A program made the translations under genes and the position numbers. The notes under the pieces were generated by a model. It saw only the letters and a list, made by a program, of their open reading frames with translations. It was not told where the DNA came from and ran no database searches. Below are positions 8,989 to 18,033 of a stretch of 64,000 bases of DNA, in pieces (positions within the stretch are counted from its first letter, which is position 1; each line of letters opens with the position of its first letter). Location: the NCBI RefSeq assembly GCF_009690905.1, contig NZ_VOSW01000005.1, positions 1-64,000 on the forward strand, read 5' to 3'. This DNA is from Paraburkholderia madseniana (GTDB lineage Bacteria > Pseudomonadota > Gammaproteobacteria > Burkholderiales > Burkholderiaceae).

Positions 8989-9537
8989 CTATTGCCCTTG
9001 CGGTTGCAGCAGTCGCTTTACCGTCAAGGCTAAGGGGACCGTGAAGAAGATATGGGACATGAAGCCGCCGATGATCACAGCCGGGTCGTAGTAGTTCGGA
9101 TGGCTATCGGAGGCGATCATGATCGCCACATGCATCGCGATCCACGCAAAAACCGCGTAAAACAGCGCCACGAAAGTGGCTTCGTATCCGCGCCGGCGAA
9201 AGTAAGGCCAGATTGCCGCGAAGAGAACGCCCCACGCCGATGCGAACACGAAGTGAATGCCCGTGCCGACGATATAAGCCCACACACCGAGCGACTCCTG
9301 CACCTGTTTGCCGAACACCAGCCCCGTCGCGTTGCGTGGAATGCCCGCCAACGGCATCAAGTGCTGCGCCCCTACCCAGATAAGCGCTTCGTAAATCCAG
9401 ATGATCACGGCGCCGATCAATCCGCCGATCACGCCCGCGCGAACCATCGCCATGCGGTTTGGCCATTCCGTCACATTCGCCCTCTCACCCTTGTTGAGCC
9501 CACTTCCACTTCCGCTCACGCTCAAATCGCCACTCAT
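8989..9537 (-). CDS. Conserved membrane protein of unknown function
   Basis: 182 aa with a short polar N-terminus and four or five hydrophobic segments (around residues 32-50, 80-110, 120-140 and 150-170). I do not recognise a characterised family. The start at 9537 is supported by AAGGAG eight bases upstream. It lies between the aromatic-acid transporter and the porin on the same strand, with gaps of about 80 bp, and is probably part of the same operon. A role in transport or envelope function is only a guess from context. Confidence 0.75.
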   Translation of the reverse strand: MSGDLSVSGSGSGLNKGERANVTEWPNRMAMVRAGVIGGLIGAVIIWIYEALIWVGAQHLMPLAGIPRNATGLVFGKQVQESLGVWAYIVGTGIHFVFASAWGVLFAAIWPYFRRRGYEATFVALFYAVFAWIAMHVAIMIASDSHPNYYDPAVIIGGFMSHIFFTVPLALTVKRLLQPQGQ

Positions 9538-9623
9538 GTCTGCTCTCCTTCAATAACTTCTGGTAAGGGATGCCGTGCGCACAGCAATCAACACGCTGTT
9601 GTGTGAAACCGCTGCAGACGCGT

Positions 9624-10967
9624 TCAGGCGTCGGCCACGGGACTGGTCATGAAGCGCAGCGCGAGACGGTTCATGACGATCGCCGCAGCAGCGATCAGCG
9701 CAGGCACAGCGAGCACCGCGAATACGGTTTCGAAACTGAATCCCAGCGACAGCAACGCGCCACCCACGAGCGAGCCCAGAATGCCGCCGAGCCGGCCGAA
9801 CCCAAGCATCCAGCTCACGCCGGTTGCGCGGGCGCGAGTCGGATAACAGCTCGGGGCAAGTGCATTGAGACCGGTCTGTGCGCCGCTCATGAAAAAGCCG
9901 GCACAGGTAACGAGAACCGGCAGCAGGTTCGATTTGAGCGTGCCCATGCCCAGCGCGAAGATGAACACGCCGCCGAGCAGATACGCAGCACCGATCACCG
10001 CGTTGCGATCCATGCGGTCCATCGCGAAGCCGACCGCAACGGCGCCCACGGTGCCGCCCAACTGGAACATGCCGGTGATCGCGGCGGCACGCTCGACCGG
10101 CAAGCCGGCGTCCTTGATCAACGTGGGCAGCCAGCCAGTGAGCAGGTAGATGATCAGCAGGCCCATGAAGTACGTGAGCCACAGCATCAGCGTGCTGAAC
10201 GCGTAGCCGTCCGCGAACAGCATCCGCACCGGCGCCTTCGCAGCGACCACCGGCTCGGGTGCGGTGAAGCGCACGTCTTGACCAAAGACATGTCCGCAGA
10301 CGCGGCCGAGCGTTGCCGCGATCCGTTCGGTCGACATTTTGCGCACCAGCATCAAACGCGCGGACTCAGGCAGCAGCCACAACAGCAAGGGAACACTGAG
10401 GATCGGCAAGATACCGCCGAACATGAACACCGCGCGCCAGCCGAAGTGCGGAATCAGCGAAGCCGCCACGAATCCGCCGGCCCCCGAACCGAAGTTGAAG
10501 CCAGTGAACATGATCGTGAGCAGCAGCGAGCGACTGCGCGACGGTACGTATTCGGAAAGCAACGTGGTCGAGTTCGGCATCGCGGCGCCGAGACCCAGGC
10601 CCGTCAGAAAGCGCAGCGCGACGAGTTCCACGGGTGAGTCGGCGAAGGCGCAGGTCAGGCTGAAGAAGCCGAAGCAGAGCACGGAGGCAATCAACACTTT
10701 CTTGCGCCCGATGCGATCGGCAATCGGCCCTGCCGCCAGCGCGCCGATCGCAAGGCCTACCATCGCGGCGCTCATCACGGGACCGAAGGCAGCCCGGCTG
10801 ACATTCCAGTCATGCATGATGACGGGCGCGACAAAGCCCATCACGGCCGTATCCAGCCCGTCCATCATGACGATCAGAAAACATAGAACGAGGACCAGCC
10901 ATTGGTACGCCGACATCTTGCGTGCGTCGATAAACGCCTTGATGTCGACTGAGTCTGCAGATTTCAT
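9624..10967 (-). CDS. MFS aromatic acid:H+ symporter (AAHS-type), probable gallate transporter
   Basis: 447 aa, twelve predicted membrane segments. The first segment carries the AAHS-typical DGLDTAVMGF motif, and the cytoplasmic loop after segment 2 has GPIADRIGRKK, the MFS signature. The start at 10967 has GGAG eight bases upstream. The gene follows the two dioxygenase genes on the same strand with a gap of about 110 bp. By position and family it should import the ring substrate of that dioxygenase, most likely gallate, possibly protocatechuate; it corresponds to galT or pcaK in other organisms. Confidence 0.88.
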   Translation of the reverse strand: MKSADSVDIKAFIDARKMSAYQWLVLVLCFLIVMMDGLDTAVMGFVAPVIMHDWNVSRAAFGPVMSAAMVGLAIGALAAGPIADRIGRKKVLIASVLCFGFFSLTCAFADSPVELVALRFLTGLGLGAAMPNSTTLLSEYVPSRSRSLLLTIMFTGFNFGSGAGGFVAASLIPHFGWRAVFMFGGILPILSVPLLLWLLPESARLMLVRKMSTERIAATLGRVCGHVFGQDVRFTAPEPVVAAKAPVRMLFADGYAFSTLMLWLTYFMGLLIIYLLTGWLPTLIKDAGLPVERAAAITGMFQLGGTVGAVAVGFAMDRMDRNAVIGAAYLLGGVFIFALGMGTLKSNLLPVLVTCAGFFMSGAQTGLNALAPSCYPTRARATGVSWMLGFGRLGGILGSLVGGALLSLGFSFETVFAVLAVPALIAAAAIVMNRLALRFMTSPVADA

Positions 10968-11080
10968 GCGTGTCTCCGGAGAAAACAGTTTCCCGCCCCG
11001 GCGTTCTGTCGAAGCCGAGGTCTTCTTGGTATTGAAATGAAAAGCCGCTAAAAAAAGATGCGGCGCAGGGTCGAGTCGCC

Positions 11081-11440
11081 TTAGACGGCTTCCGGCACCC
11101 TGCGCGTTTTCAGAAACGCCTCGAGTGTTTCGCCTCGCATGCTGGCGTACATGCCGAGATTCGTGATCTTCACAACGCGCGCAAATTTCTCGAGGACGAA
11201 GAAACACACGCCATATTGAATCAGCCCGATCCAGTCCGTGTTGTCGACGAGCGCGCGCTCCTCCGCCGTCAGGCTGGCCACGTCGTATGCAGCGGTCCGG
11301 TTCTCCAGCCAGAGCGTGCGAGCCGGCGCTTCGCGCATCTGCCAGAAGAAGCGGTTCAGGCGCATCGCTTTCATACTCTGGCGGATATCGAACGGATACG
11401 TTCCCGTCAATTCCTCGATACCGATCAGTTGCGGGTTCAT
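11081..11440 (-). CDS. Extradiol dioxygenase small subunit (LigA-like, gallate/protocatechuate type)
   Basis: 119 aa matching the LigA superfamily, the small all-helical subunit that caps the active site of class III extradiol dioxygenases. Recognisable features are the N-terminal GTYPFDIRQSMKAMRLNRF block and the DNTDWIGLIQYG block. Its ATG overlaps the stop of the large-subunit gene by four bases (ATGA). The order, large then small, matches the domain order of the single-chain gallate dioxygenases GalA and DesB, not the ligA-ligB order of protocatechuate 4,5-dioxygenase. It therefore looks like a split form of gallate dioxygenase. Confidence 0.88.
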   Translation of the reverse strand: MNPQLIGIEELTGTYPFDIRQSMKAMRLNRFFWQMREAPARTLWLENRTAAYDVASLTAEERALVDNTDWIGLIQYGVCFFVLEKFARVVKITNLGMYASMRGETLEAFLKTRRVPEAV

Positions 11441-12282
11441 TGCATCACCTCTTCTTCGTAGAGGGTCACGGCCATCGCGGTGCTCGTCGCAAGGTAATAG
11501 CTGCGATGCAGTTCACGGACCTTCGGCCCGAGCGCGCCGCGCATCGCGAGCCACATGATCGTCTCGACGCTCTCCGCGCCTCCAAGGCGCACATAGTCGA
11601 CATGCTTCATCGCGGCGAGACGCTGCGGCTCATGCACGATCAGATCGAGGAACTCGATGTCCCAATCAGTATTGTTGAAGCCGCTTCGCTCGCCGTGGAC
11701 CTGGTGCGACAACCCGCCGGTGCCGACCACCACGACATCCAGATCCTGCTCGAACGACTCGATCGCGCGGCGCAGCGCCTGACCGAGACGGTAGCAGCGG
11801 TTCGCGGTGGGCAGCGGATATTGGAGCACGTTGACTTCCATCGGCACGAGCGACATCGGCCAGCCGCCGTCGTGCGGCAACATCAGCGAAAGCGGGGAAT
11901 TGCATCCGTGATCGAGTGCACGATCCTGGAAAATCGTGAGATCGAACTCGTCGTTGACGAGCTGCTCCGCAATGTGGATCGCCAGATCGGGATGACCGGT
12001 TATGTCCGGCAGTGGGCGCTTGCCTGCGCCCTCGTCCGCGAACTCGTGATTGGCCGATACACCTAGCGCGAAGGTCGGATAGCAATCGAAGAAGAAGCTG
12101 TTCGCGTGGTCGTTGTAGAACATCACCATCACGTCCGGCTTGCGCTCGGCGAGCCAATCGGCCACCGGTTCGTAGCCTTTGAAGAGCGGCGCCCACGCGG
12201 GATCGTTCTGCTTGCCCTTGTCGTACGCCATGCCGATAGTGGGCACATGCGACGTGCCGATTCCACCAATGATCCTTGCCAT
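11437..12282 (-). CDS. Extradiol dioxygenase catalytic subunit (LigB-like, probable gallate dioxygenase)
   Basis: 281 aa, non-haem Fe(II) class III extradiol dioxygenase. By comparison with LigB, the iron ligands map to His12 (GTSHVP), His59 (FYNDH) and Glu240 (GAESVE), and the catalytic histidine to His193 (GTGGLSHQ). The ATG at 12282 gives the conserved MARIIGGIGTSH N-terminus; a longer frame adds 34 unrelated residues. The reaction expected is ring cleavage of gallate to 4-oxalomesaconate. Protocatechuate is the alternative, but the downstream enzymes that route needs (LigC, LigI) are absent here while galBCD lie 9 kb away. It is the first gene of the operon with LigA-like, transporter, membrane protein and porin. 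Confidence 0.9.
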   Translation of the reverse strand: MARIIGGIGTSHVPTIGMAYDKGKQNDPAWAPLFKGYEPVADWLAERKPDVMVMFYNDHANSFFFDCYPTFALGVSANHEFADEGAGKRPLPDITGHPDLAIHIAEQLVNDEFDLTIFQDRALDHGCNSPLSLMLPHDGGWPMSLVPMEVNVLQYPLPTANRCYRLGQALRRAIESFEQDLDVVVVGTGGLSHQVHGERSGFNNTDWDIEFLDLIVHEPQRLAAMKHVDYVRLGGAESVETIMWLAMRGALGPKVRELHRSYYLATSTAMAVTLYEEEVMQ

Positions 12283-12411
12283 ATCCCGTTGTCTTCCGTT
12301 GCTTCGTGCCGCGCGCCAACCAGCGCCAATCGGATGGGTCGCCGCTACCGGGGTGGCAGCCATTGCAACCATCTTGAGGTGCAACCATAAGGATCATGCA
12401 GGCTTGCCGAA

Positions 12412-12436
12412 AGTGCGGGTAAACCACATTCGCACT
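12412..12436. promoter_or_regulatory. Candidate LysR operator between dioxygenase operon and regulator
   Basis: Within the 467-bp gap (12283-12749) between the divergent dioxygenase and regulator genes lies a dyad AGTGCG-N13-CGCACT. It includes a T-N11-A spacing, as LysR sites do. The rest of the gap has no credible gene. The assignment rests on symmetry and position alone. Confidence 0.4.
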
Positions 12437-12749
12437 GGTTAAATTGCTCGCAAGCGCCCTGAATGCCAGTGACCGGCGCACGGATAAGCGCTGAAAGCCC
12501 CACCGGATAGGGGGTTTGGGGCATCGCTGACGAGCGTGCCGAGCCCCGGCCCAGCCTCCTGACTATCCACATGCGATAAACAAAACAGATGCCCAGGAAA
12601 CGAAGTCGCAAGCCGTCTGGCAAGCGTGGTACGAGACTTGATGCGTCGCTATACTTGATGGCCTCGAATGAGTAGACACCCATGAACGAGATCACCCAGC
12701 ACACGATCGCGGACACGTTGAACATCCGCCAGCCAGAACGCCACCATCC

Positions 12750-13997
12750 GTGAGCAGCAAAGAACTCCTCAACCTCGCGCAATTGCGAGCATTTCGACTC
12801 GTTGCCGAGATGGGTAGCGCCACGCGTGCGGCAGCGGCGCTATTTCGCGCCCAGTCGGCTGTGACGCGTTCTGTGCAGGAACTGGAGTCGGCACTCGGCG
12901 AGGCCCTCTTCGATCGCGGCCCCTCCGGCATGCTGCCGACGCCCGTTGGCCGCGCCGTGCTGCAGCGTTGCGAGCGGATCTTCGCCGAACTGGAAGAACT
13001 CGCGCAGTGGTGCTCGGCGAGGCAGGCACGCCGGCGGCCAACAGCAGAAGGCGCGCTGCCGGCCTATCTGCTCAACACCCGGCGGCTTCAGCTATTCATC
13101 GCATTGGCGCGTCATCGGCACATGCCGAGCGCGGCGAAGACCTTCGGCATCAGTCAGCCGGCCGTGAGCACAGCGATCCGGGTGCTGGAAAGCGGCGCCG
13201 GTTTGAGTCTGTTCCATCGCAGCCCGCGCGGCATCCTGCTCACCACGGAGGGCGAAACGTTTCTGCTTCACGTGCGCCGCGCATTGAACGAATTGCGGCA
13301 TGTGCCCGACGATATCGCCGCCCTGCACGGCAAGATTCAAGGCGCAGTGACAGTGGGCGCATTACCGCTCGGGCGCACGTTGCTCCTGCCCAAGGCGATT
13401 GCGCGGATGACCGCGCAGCATCCGGGCGTGAGAGTCGTCACTGACGAAAGCGCCTATGAGGCGCTGGTCGCCGGCCTGCGCGCGGGCGATATCGACTTCA
13501 TTCTCGGCGCGCTGCGCGATAACGACGCCAGCAGCGGTCTGAAGAACGAGCGCCTGATGTCGGAAGATATGGTCGTTCTGGTGCGCCGCGATCACGCGCT
13601 CACTCGCGCGCGCGATCTGAGCATCATGGATTTGCGCGACGCGCAGTGGATCGTGCCACGCAGCAATGCGCCGGCTCGCGCACTGTTCGAAGCGCAATTC
13701 AAGCGAATGAAAGTGAAGCCGCCGATGCCCACGGTCGAGACAGCAGACCTTGCTGTGATTCGTGGGCTGCTGCTCGGCACGGACATGGTCGCGGCGTTAT
13801 CGGGCCAGCAACTGCACTACGAAGTTCAGTCTGGTCAACTGGCGATGCTCGACGTGCAGTTGTACAACACCCGGCGCGACATAGGACTGACCATGCGGGC
13901 AGCCGGCACGCCTTCACCTGCGGCGCGTGCGTTGATCGACGCGATCCGGCTTTCGGTTGTCGATGTCACGCGCACGATCAGCATCGCCGCGAATTAG
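12750..13997 (+). CDS. LysR-family regulator with two helix-turn-helix domains (GalR-like)
   Basis: 415 aa, about 110 longer than a normal LysR protein. Two LysR-type winged helices are visible: one at about residues 8-70 (FRLVAEMGSATRAAAALF) and one at about 93-155 (FIALARHRHMPSAAKTFGIS), followed by one ordinary effector domain (about 180-405). The start is a GTG at 12750 with only a weak ribosome site; the next in-frame Met falls inside the first helix-turn-helix. It is divergent from the dioxygenase operon, the usual place for its regulator, so an aromatic acid or a ring-cleavage product is the likely co-inducer. A fusion of duplicated DNA-binding domains may let one dimer contact four half-sites. 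Confidence 0.87.
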   Translation: MSSKELLNLAQLRAFRLVAEMGSATRAAAALFRAQSAVTRSVQELESALGEALFDRGPSGMLPTPVGRAVLQRCERIFAELEELAQWCSARQARRRPTAEGALPAYLLNTRRLQLFIALARHRHMPSAAKTFGISQPAVSTAIRVLESGAGLSLFHRSPRGILLTTEGETFLLHVRRALNELRHVPDDIAALHGKIQGAVTVGALPLGRTLLLPKAIARMTAQHPGVRVVTDESAYEALVAGLRAGDIDFILGALRDNDASSGLKNERLMSEDMVVLVRRDHALTRARDLSIMDLRDAQWIVPRSNAPARALFEAQFKRMKVKPPMPTVETADLAVIRGLLLGTDMVAALSGQQLHYEVQSGQLAMLDVQLYNTRRDIGLTMRAAGTPSPAARALIDAIRLSVVDVTRTISIAAN

Positions 13998-14135
13998 TCG
14001 CTGCGTACAGCGGCTTTCACAACAAGCCTTAACGCGCCATAGTCACTGGAAACTGGAATTCAGAATTACAAAGATAGCCAGAATATGCTGCTGCCGCCTT
14101 GGTCGAATAGTGACGATCAAGACAACGGAAGCAAT

Positions 14136-14441
14136 ATGAAAAGCCAACCTTTTTTGTTAGCACTATTCGCGGTCGCCGCGTTCTGGACTGCCGATAGCCA
14201 GGCCGCGCAGCCGGATTACGCCTATTCGACGACGGTGCGTCTTTCCGACGGCAAAACGCTGAGCTGTGCTGTGAACGAGCCCTTGAGCGCCGTGCGCGAC
14301 ACCGGTACCACGCTCACCCGACGCGAAACGACGGAAGCCGACGTATTGGCGACTCAGCGACTGCGCCTGCTCAGCGGCCCCACGTCTGAGTATCCGTCAC
14401 CGTACACTGCGCCGAACGTCACGTGCGGGGCCGTCGGTTGA
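14136..14441 (+). CDS. Small secreted protein of unknown function
   Basis: 101 aa: signal peptide (MKSQPFLLALFAVAAF) cleaved near SQA-AQ, then a short polar domain with two cysteines (LSCAVNE and NVTCGAVG) that could form one disulphide. The ATG at 14136 is preceded by GGAAG and gives the signal peptide; the frame extends upstream but without a good site. I do not recognise the family. Confidence 0.7.
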   Translation: MKSQPFLLALFAVAAFWTADSQAAQPDYAYSTTVRLSDGKTLSCAVNEPLSAVRDTGTTLTRRETTEADVLATQRLRLLSGPTSEYPSPYTAPNVTCGAVG

Positions 14442-14471
14442 CGTCGAACGGCATGACGGCGTTCGTGCAGC

Positions 14472-14639
14472 TCATTCGGTACGATGCGGAACATCGTTCG
14501 GGAAAGGATAGGGGGCGTGAGGTCCTGGCCATTCCGCCGCCGGTGGACCGCGTAGCGCATCGCATCCGGCGAGACCTGCGAGAAAGCTGCACGTGAGTAA
14601 AGCGGCGCAAATGCACCGGACTACTGCTCGACCGTTCAT
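14472..14639 (-). CDS. Small lipoprotein, 55 aa
   Basis: Starting at the ATG at 14639, which has an excellent GAGGAGG ribosome site six bases upstream, the frame encodes a lipoprotein signal peptide with lipobox LAGC at about residues 23-26, and a short proline-rich tail of about 30 residues. The mature product resembles entericidin-size lipoproteins in length only. It points away from the flanking chemoreceptor. No partner gene is evident. Confidence 0.65.
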   Translation of the reverse strand: MNGRAVVRCICAALLTCSFLAGLAGCDALRGPPAAEWPGPHAPYPFPNDVPHRTE

Positions 14640-14751
14640 CGCACACCTCCTCGCATCTACCGCATACGCTACTTCTTGGACCTCCGGTCGGGGTGGCAGG
14701 TTGCACACAGGCCGGTTCGACCATCATAGAGCCGGCCTGCGGCGAGGGGTG

Positions 14752-16371
14752 TCATGCGAAAACCGTGCTATCTGATTCCAGTTCTGTCCGCTGGGTTCGT
14801 GGGGCGGACAGCTTGTCTGTTTCGCGCAGCCTGAACACGGCCACCGCATCGACGAGCGCACGAGCCTGATCTTCCAGCGATGCCGCAGCAGCGGCGGCTT
14901 GCTCGACTAGCGCGGCGTTCTGTTGCGTCGCGTTGTCCATCTGCGTCATCGCGGTATTGATCTGATCAATACCGTGCGATTGCCCTTCGGAGGCAGCACT
15001 GATCTCGCTGACGATACCCGTCACGTTCCGGGCCGCCGTGACGATTTCGGCCATGGTTTCGCCGGCGCGCGTTGCCAGTTCGGCGCCGTTCCTCACCTTC
15101 GCAACTGAATCGCCGATCAGTTCCCTGATCTCCTTCGCGGCGGCGGCCGAACGTTGCGCGAGCGCGCGCACCTCTCCCGCGACCACCGCGAATCCGCGTC
15201 CCTCCTCGCCGGCACGTGCAGCTTCGACGGCCGCATTCAAAGCGAGTATGTTGGTCTGGAACGCGATCCCCTCGATCGCGCCGATGATATCGACGATCCG
15301 CTTTGAACTCGACGACATATCCGCGATCAGGTCGACAACCTGGCCAACAACCTGGCCGCCGCGGGCCGCTATCTCCGACGCATTTTCCGCGAGCGCACTG
15401 GCCTGCCGCGCGTTATCGGCATTTTGCCGGACCGTCGCCGTCAACTCTTCCATGCTCGATGCGGTCTTCTCCAGCGTCGCCGCCTGCTGCTCCGTACGCG
15501 TCGACAGGTCCGCATTGCCACTCGCGATCTCGCCCACGCCGTGCGTAATCGCCGCCGTTCCCTGCCGCACCTGGCTCACGGCCGCAACGAGCCCCGCCTG
15601 CATCCGGCCGAGTGCGGTCATCAATCGTCCCATTTCGTTGACGCGCAGCGTTGCGATCTCACTGGCCAGATCACCAGCAGCAATCCGCTCGAAATGGCGA
15701 ATAGCGGCATCGATAGGCCGCACAATCGAATTCGTCAACGCGGATCGCGCGACGAGACCGAGGATCATTGCAGCGGACCCGATTGCGCCGAACAGCCAGA
15801 GCAGCATATGAAAACGCTGCTGTGCCGATGCAAAGCGCGCTCTTTGCTGCTCTGCCTGAAAATCCTCCAGCGCGCGCGCGGCGTTCCGGTAGTCGCTAAA
15901 CAGTGTGTCAGGCGCCTGCCGTTGCGTCGTCCGGAACGACATGAAATCGTTCTGGTCGAGCGCCGCGATTTCGGGGCCAAGCGCCTGTTTCATCAATAGC
16001 TCGCGCTTCGCACGCAGCGCGTCGGTCAGCTTCCTCTCCACCTCATTCGACGGCGGTTGCGCAGCATAGGCCGCCAGCTCGCGATCACTACTCGTCTGCT
16101 CGGCATGCACTCGCGCGAGCACCGCATCGGTTGGCTTTCCCTGCGCGACGAGCGTCTCGTACGCACCGAGATCGACTCGCACCTGCAGAAGCGCTTCGCT
16201 GCTGGCGCCAAGGTGTCGCAGCGCAGCCGTCTCTTCGCTGTACATCCTGTCGAGCGCCGTGTTGGCCGTTTCCAGGCCCGCAATCGACGTTGCGATCACA
16301 AGCATCAACGCGGCCGTGTAGCCGGCAATCGTGATGGTCAGAGCGGTCCGGATACTGGTATTTCTGAACAT
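14752..16371 (-). CDS. Methyl-accepting chemotaxis protein (Tsr/Tar class)
   Basis: 539-aa transmembrane chemoreceptor. One membrane segment (about 10-32) is followed by a 150-residue periplasmic helical domain of the four-helix-bundle type, a second segment (about 187-210), a HAMP domain (about 212-265) and a cytoplasmic signalling domain. The conserved hairpin tip [20 protein letters not shown] lies near residue 370. No C-terminal CheR-tethering pentapeptide is seen. The start has GAGGAAG upstream. It lies between the two halves of the aromatic pathway and next to a porin, so attraction to an aromatic acid is plausible but not shown. Confidence 0.93.
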   Translation of the reverse strand: MFRNTSIRTALTITIAGYTAALMLVIATSIAGLETANTALDRMYSEETAALRHLGASSEALLQVRVDLGAYETLVAQGKPTDAVLARVHAEQTSSDRELAAYAAQPPSNEVERKLTDALRAKRELLMKQALGPEIAALDQNDFMSFRTTQRQAPDTLFSDYRNAARALEDFQAEQQRARFASAQQRFHMLLWLFGAIGSAAMILGLVARSALTNSIVRPIDAAIRHFERIAAGDLASEIATLRVNEMGRLMTALGRMQAGLVAAVSQVRQGTAAITHGVGEIASGNADLSTRTEQQAATLEKTASSMEELTATVRQNADNARQASALAENASEIAARGGQVVGQVVDLIADMSSSSKRIVDIIGAIEGIAFQTNILALNAAVEAARAGEEGRGFAVVAGEVRALAQRSAAAAKEIRELIGDSVAKVRNGAELATRAGETMAEIVTAARNVTGIVSEISAASEGQSHGIDQINTAMTQMDNATQQNAALVEQAAAAAASLEDQARALVDAVAVFRLRETDKLSAPRTQRTELESDSTVFA

Positions 16372-16397
16372 GGCTGTCTTCCTCGACCCGGTGAGCC

Positions 16398-16433
16398 AAA
16401 AAAAAGCGGCGGGTGGATAAGTCCGCCGCCGCT
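16398..16433 (-). terminator. Rho-independent terminator of the second porin gene
   Basis: An 8-bp GC-rich stem (AGCGGCGG with CCGCCGCT) followed on the minus strand by eight T residues. It lies about 48 bp past the stop of the porin at 16481-17608 and just upstream of the chemoreceptor, so the two genes have separate transcripts. Confidence 0.82.
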
Positions 16434-16480
16434 AGTAGGAGCACATCGATGAATGAATCAGCGCGAATCTGATTCCCGGA

Positions 16481-17608
16481 TCAGAAGCGAGTGCGCACGC
16501 CCGTGGTCAGTTCGAGCTGGTTGGTCGCGCCGAAGGTGGATCCGACGGTGTAGCCGCCATGCAGCTTCATGTAGTCGCCGGCCAGATACACTTCAGTACG
16601 CTTGGACAGGTGATAGAACGCCGACCAGTACAGCGTTTCCTTGAAACCGTTGTGGAGGCCTGACGTCGGATCGAAAGCGCCGATGTTCGCGTTCGGAATA
16701 TCGCCGTCGACGTTGTAAGCGGCGTTGTGCACGCGCATTTGCTGATAACCGAGTTCGTAGTCGAACGGACCCTTGGGCGACAGCTTGAGCGACGCCGTCC
16801 ACGCATTGTCCTGACGCTGACCGAGCGCGCCCTGATTGCCCAGGTAACGGAAGTAACCCGCATTGGCGCGCAGAATACCGAACGTGTAGTTGCCGCCCAC
16901 CGAGAACGTCTGGTTTGTAAAGCCAACGCGATTGACATGGCTATAGAAGCCAGACACGTCGAACACACCACCGTTGTACCCGAGCGCTGCCTGGTAGTTG
17001 GAGTTGGAGCCGAAACTCGTGGAGTTGCCGAATGCGTAGCCTGCGCTGGCGAAAATGCCATTGCTGAACAGTTTCTTCCATGCCACGCCATTGTTATAAC
17101 GTGTGCCGGTCGCGCTGGCCGCGTAGAAAATCATCTGCTTGAAGTTATTCGAATTGGTCCAGCCGCCCTCTTCCGTCGTCAGGCGCGCCGAGCCGTACGG
17201 GTCGCCATAGATCGTCGATGCGTCGCGCGCGATCGTGTTCTGGAAACCTGCCGTGATCTTGCCGAACGTGTCGTTCTCGATACCCACCCATGCGTCACGG
17301 TCGAAGATCTGGCCCGGATCTTCCATCTGGCCGTTGGCGACAACGAATTCGCTCTCAAGGCGGAAAATGACCTTCGTTCCACCTCCGATGTCTTCCGCGC
17401 CCTTCAGGCCCCAGCGGCTGCCGCTGAACCACGGTTCGCCGTCGTTGCCCATACCAATGACATGATTGCCGTTCGCATCCGCGTGCGTCCGATAGGTGGG
17501 AAAGCTCAGGTCCATCAGGCCGTAAAGCTGGACGCTCGACTGTGCGTGCGCACCGGTTGCGGCGAAAGCGCCTGCCGTAACGGCCAAAGCCAGATACTTT
17601 TTCTTCAC
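16481..17608 (-). CDS. Outer-membrane porin, OmpC-like (second copy)
   Basis: 375-aa precursor with a signal peptide ending GAHAQ and a mature start SSVQLYGLMD, the Burkholderia porin signature, and a C-terminal TRF. The start is a GTG at 17608 with GAGGAG upstream. It is clearly distinct from the porin at 7688-8908 in loop sequences. The gene has its own strong terminator and sits between the chemoreceptor and the orphan ABC binding-protein gene; it may serve the same nutrient as that binding protein. Confidence 0.92.
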   Translation of the reverse strand: MKKKYLALAVTAGAFAATGAHAQSSVQLYGLMDLSFPTYRTHADANGNHVIGMGNDGEPWFSGSRWGLKGAEDIGGGTKVIFRLESEFVVANGQMEDPGQIFDRDAWVGIENDTFGKITAGFQNTIARDASTIYGDPYGSARLTTEEGGWTNSNNFKQMIFYAASATGTRYNNGVAWKKLFSNGIFASAGYAFGNSTSFGSNSNYQAALGYNGGVFDVSGFYSHVNRVGFTNQTFSVGGNYTFGILRANAGYFRYLGNQGALGQRQDNAWTASLKLSPKGPFDYELGYQQMRVHNAAYNVDGDIPNANIGAFDPTSGLHNGFKETLYWSAFYHLSKRTEVYLAGDYMKLHGGYTVGSTFGATNQLELTTGVRTRF

Positions 17609-18033
17609 GATCGTCTCCTCTGATTACAACGTTGAAATTTTCGTTCTCGTCGACTGCGGTGACTGCCGCCCGAATATCCGGACAACGGCCCCGACTGCCG
17701 ATGAGCGCAATCCTAGTTTTCTCAATCCTTCACGCAGCTTTCCCGTATCACCTGCACAACTAAGTGAATTCACTGATATACGTCGCTAATTCGGCGTTCG
17801 CTACGCGGTATCGATGCTGCACGGGATGGTGCCGACCCGCTTCAGCGTGGCAGGCCGTTCGGAGAAATAAAGCGGCACGCCACCGGCGTCGAACTCGATC
17901 ACCGGCGCGTCTTTTGAAACAACGTGATTCATCGGGTAAAGCCGTGCAAGTCGCCGGCACCGCGAAGGCGGCGCCGGCGGCGCAACGAAATTGCGCTGCA
18001 ACAAACAGGCAGCAGCGACCGGCAAGCGCCGGC
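17609..18033. other. Porin upstream region with gene debris
   Basis: 425-bp gap between the second porin and the binding-protein gene. It contains the porin's promoter region (AT-rich near 17620-17780) and, at 17801-17932, a short frame that looks like the start of an ABC ATPase (listed separately). No other coding signal is seen. Confidence 0.45.
17801..17932 (-). pseudogene. Possible 5' remnant of an ABC transporter ATPase gene
   Basis: A 43-codon frame beginning MNHVVSKDAPVIEFDAGGV. The APVIEFD start followed by a SERPATL-like stretch resembles the first 25-30 residues of the ATPases that accompany nitrate/taurine-type binding proteins, before the Walker A region, after which the similarity stops. 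It lies about 100 bp downstream of such a binding-protein gene, exactly where an ATPase gene is expected, and no permease or intact ATPase follows. I infer a deletion that removed the rest. The fragment is short, so the resemblance could be accidental. Confidence 0.35.

Noticed and set aside
11437..11440. Frameshift in a single-chain gallate dioxygenase gene
   Set aside because: The small subunit starts with its own ATG exactly in an ATGA overlap and has a normal family N-terminus, so two coupled genes are more likely than a sequencing error. A check against raw reads would settle it.
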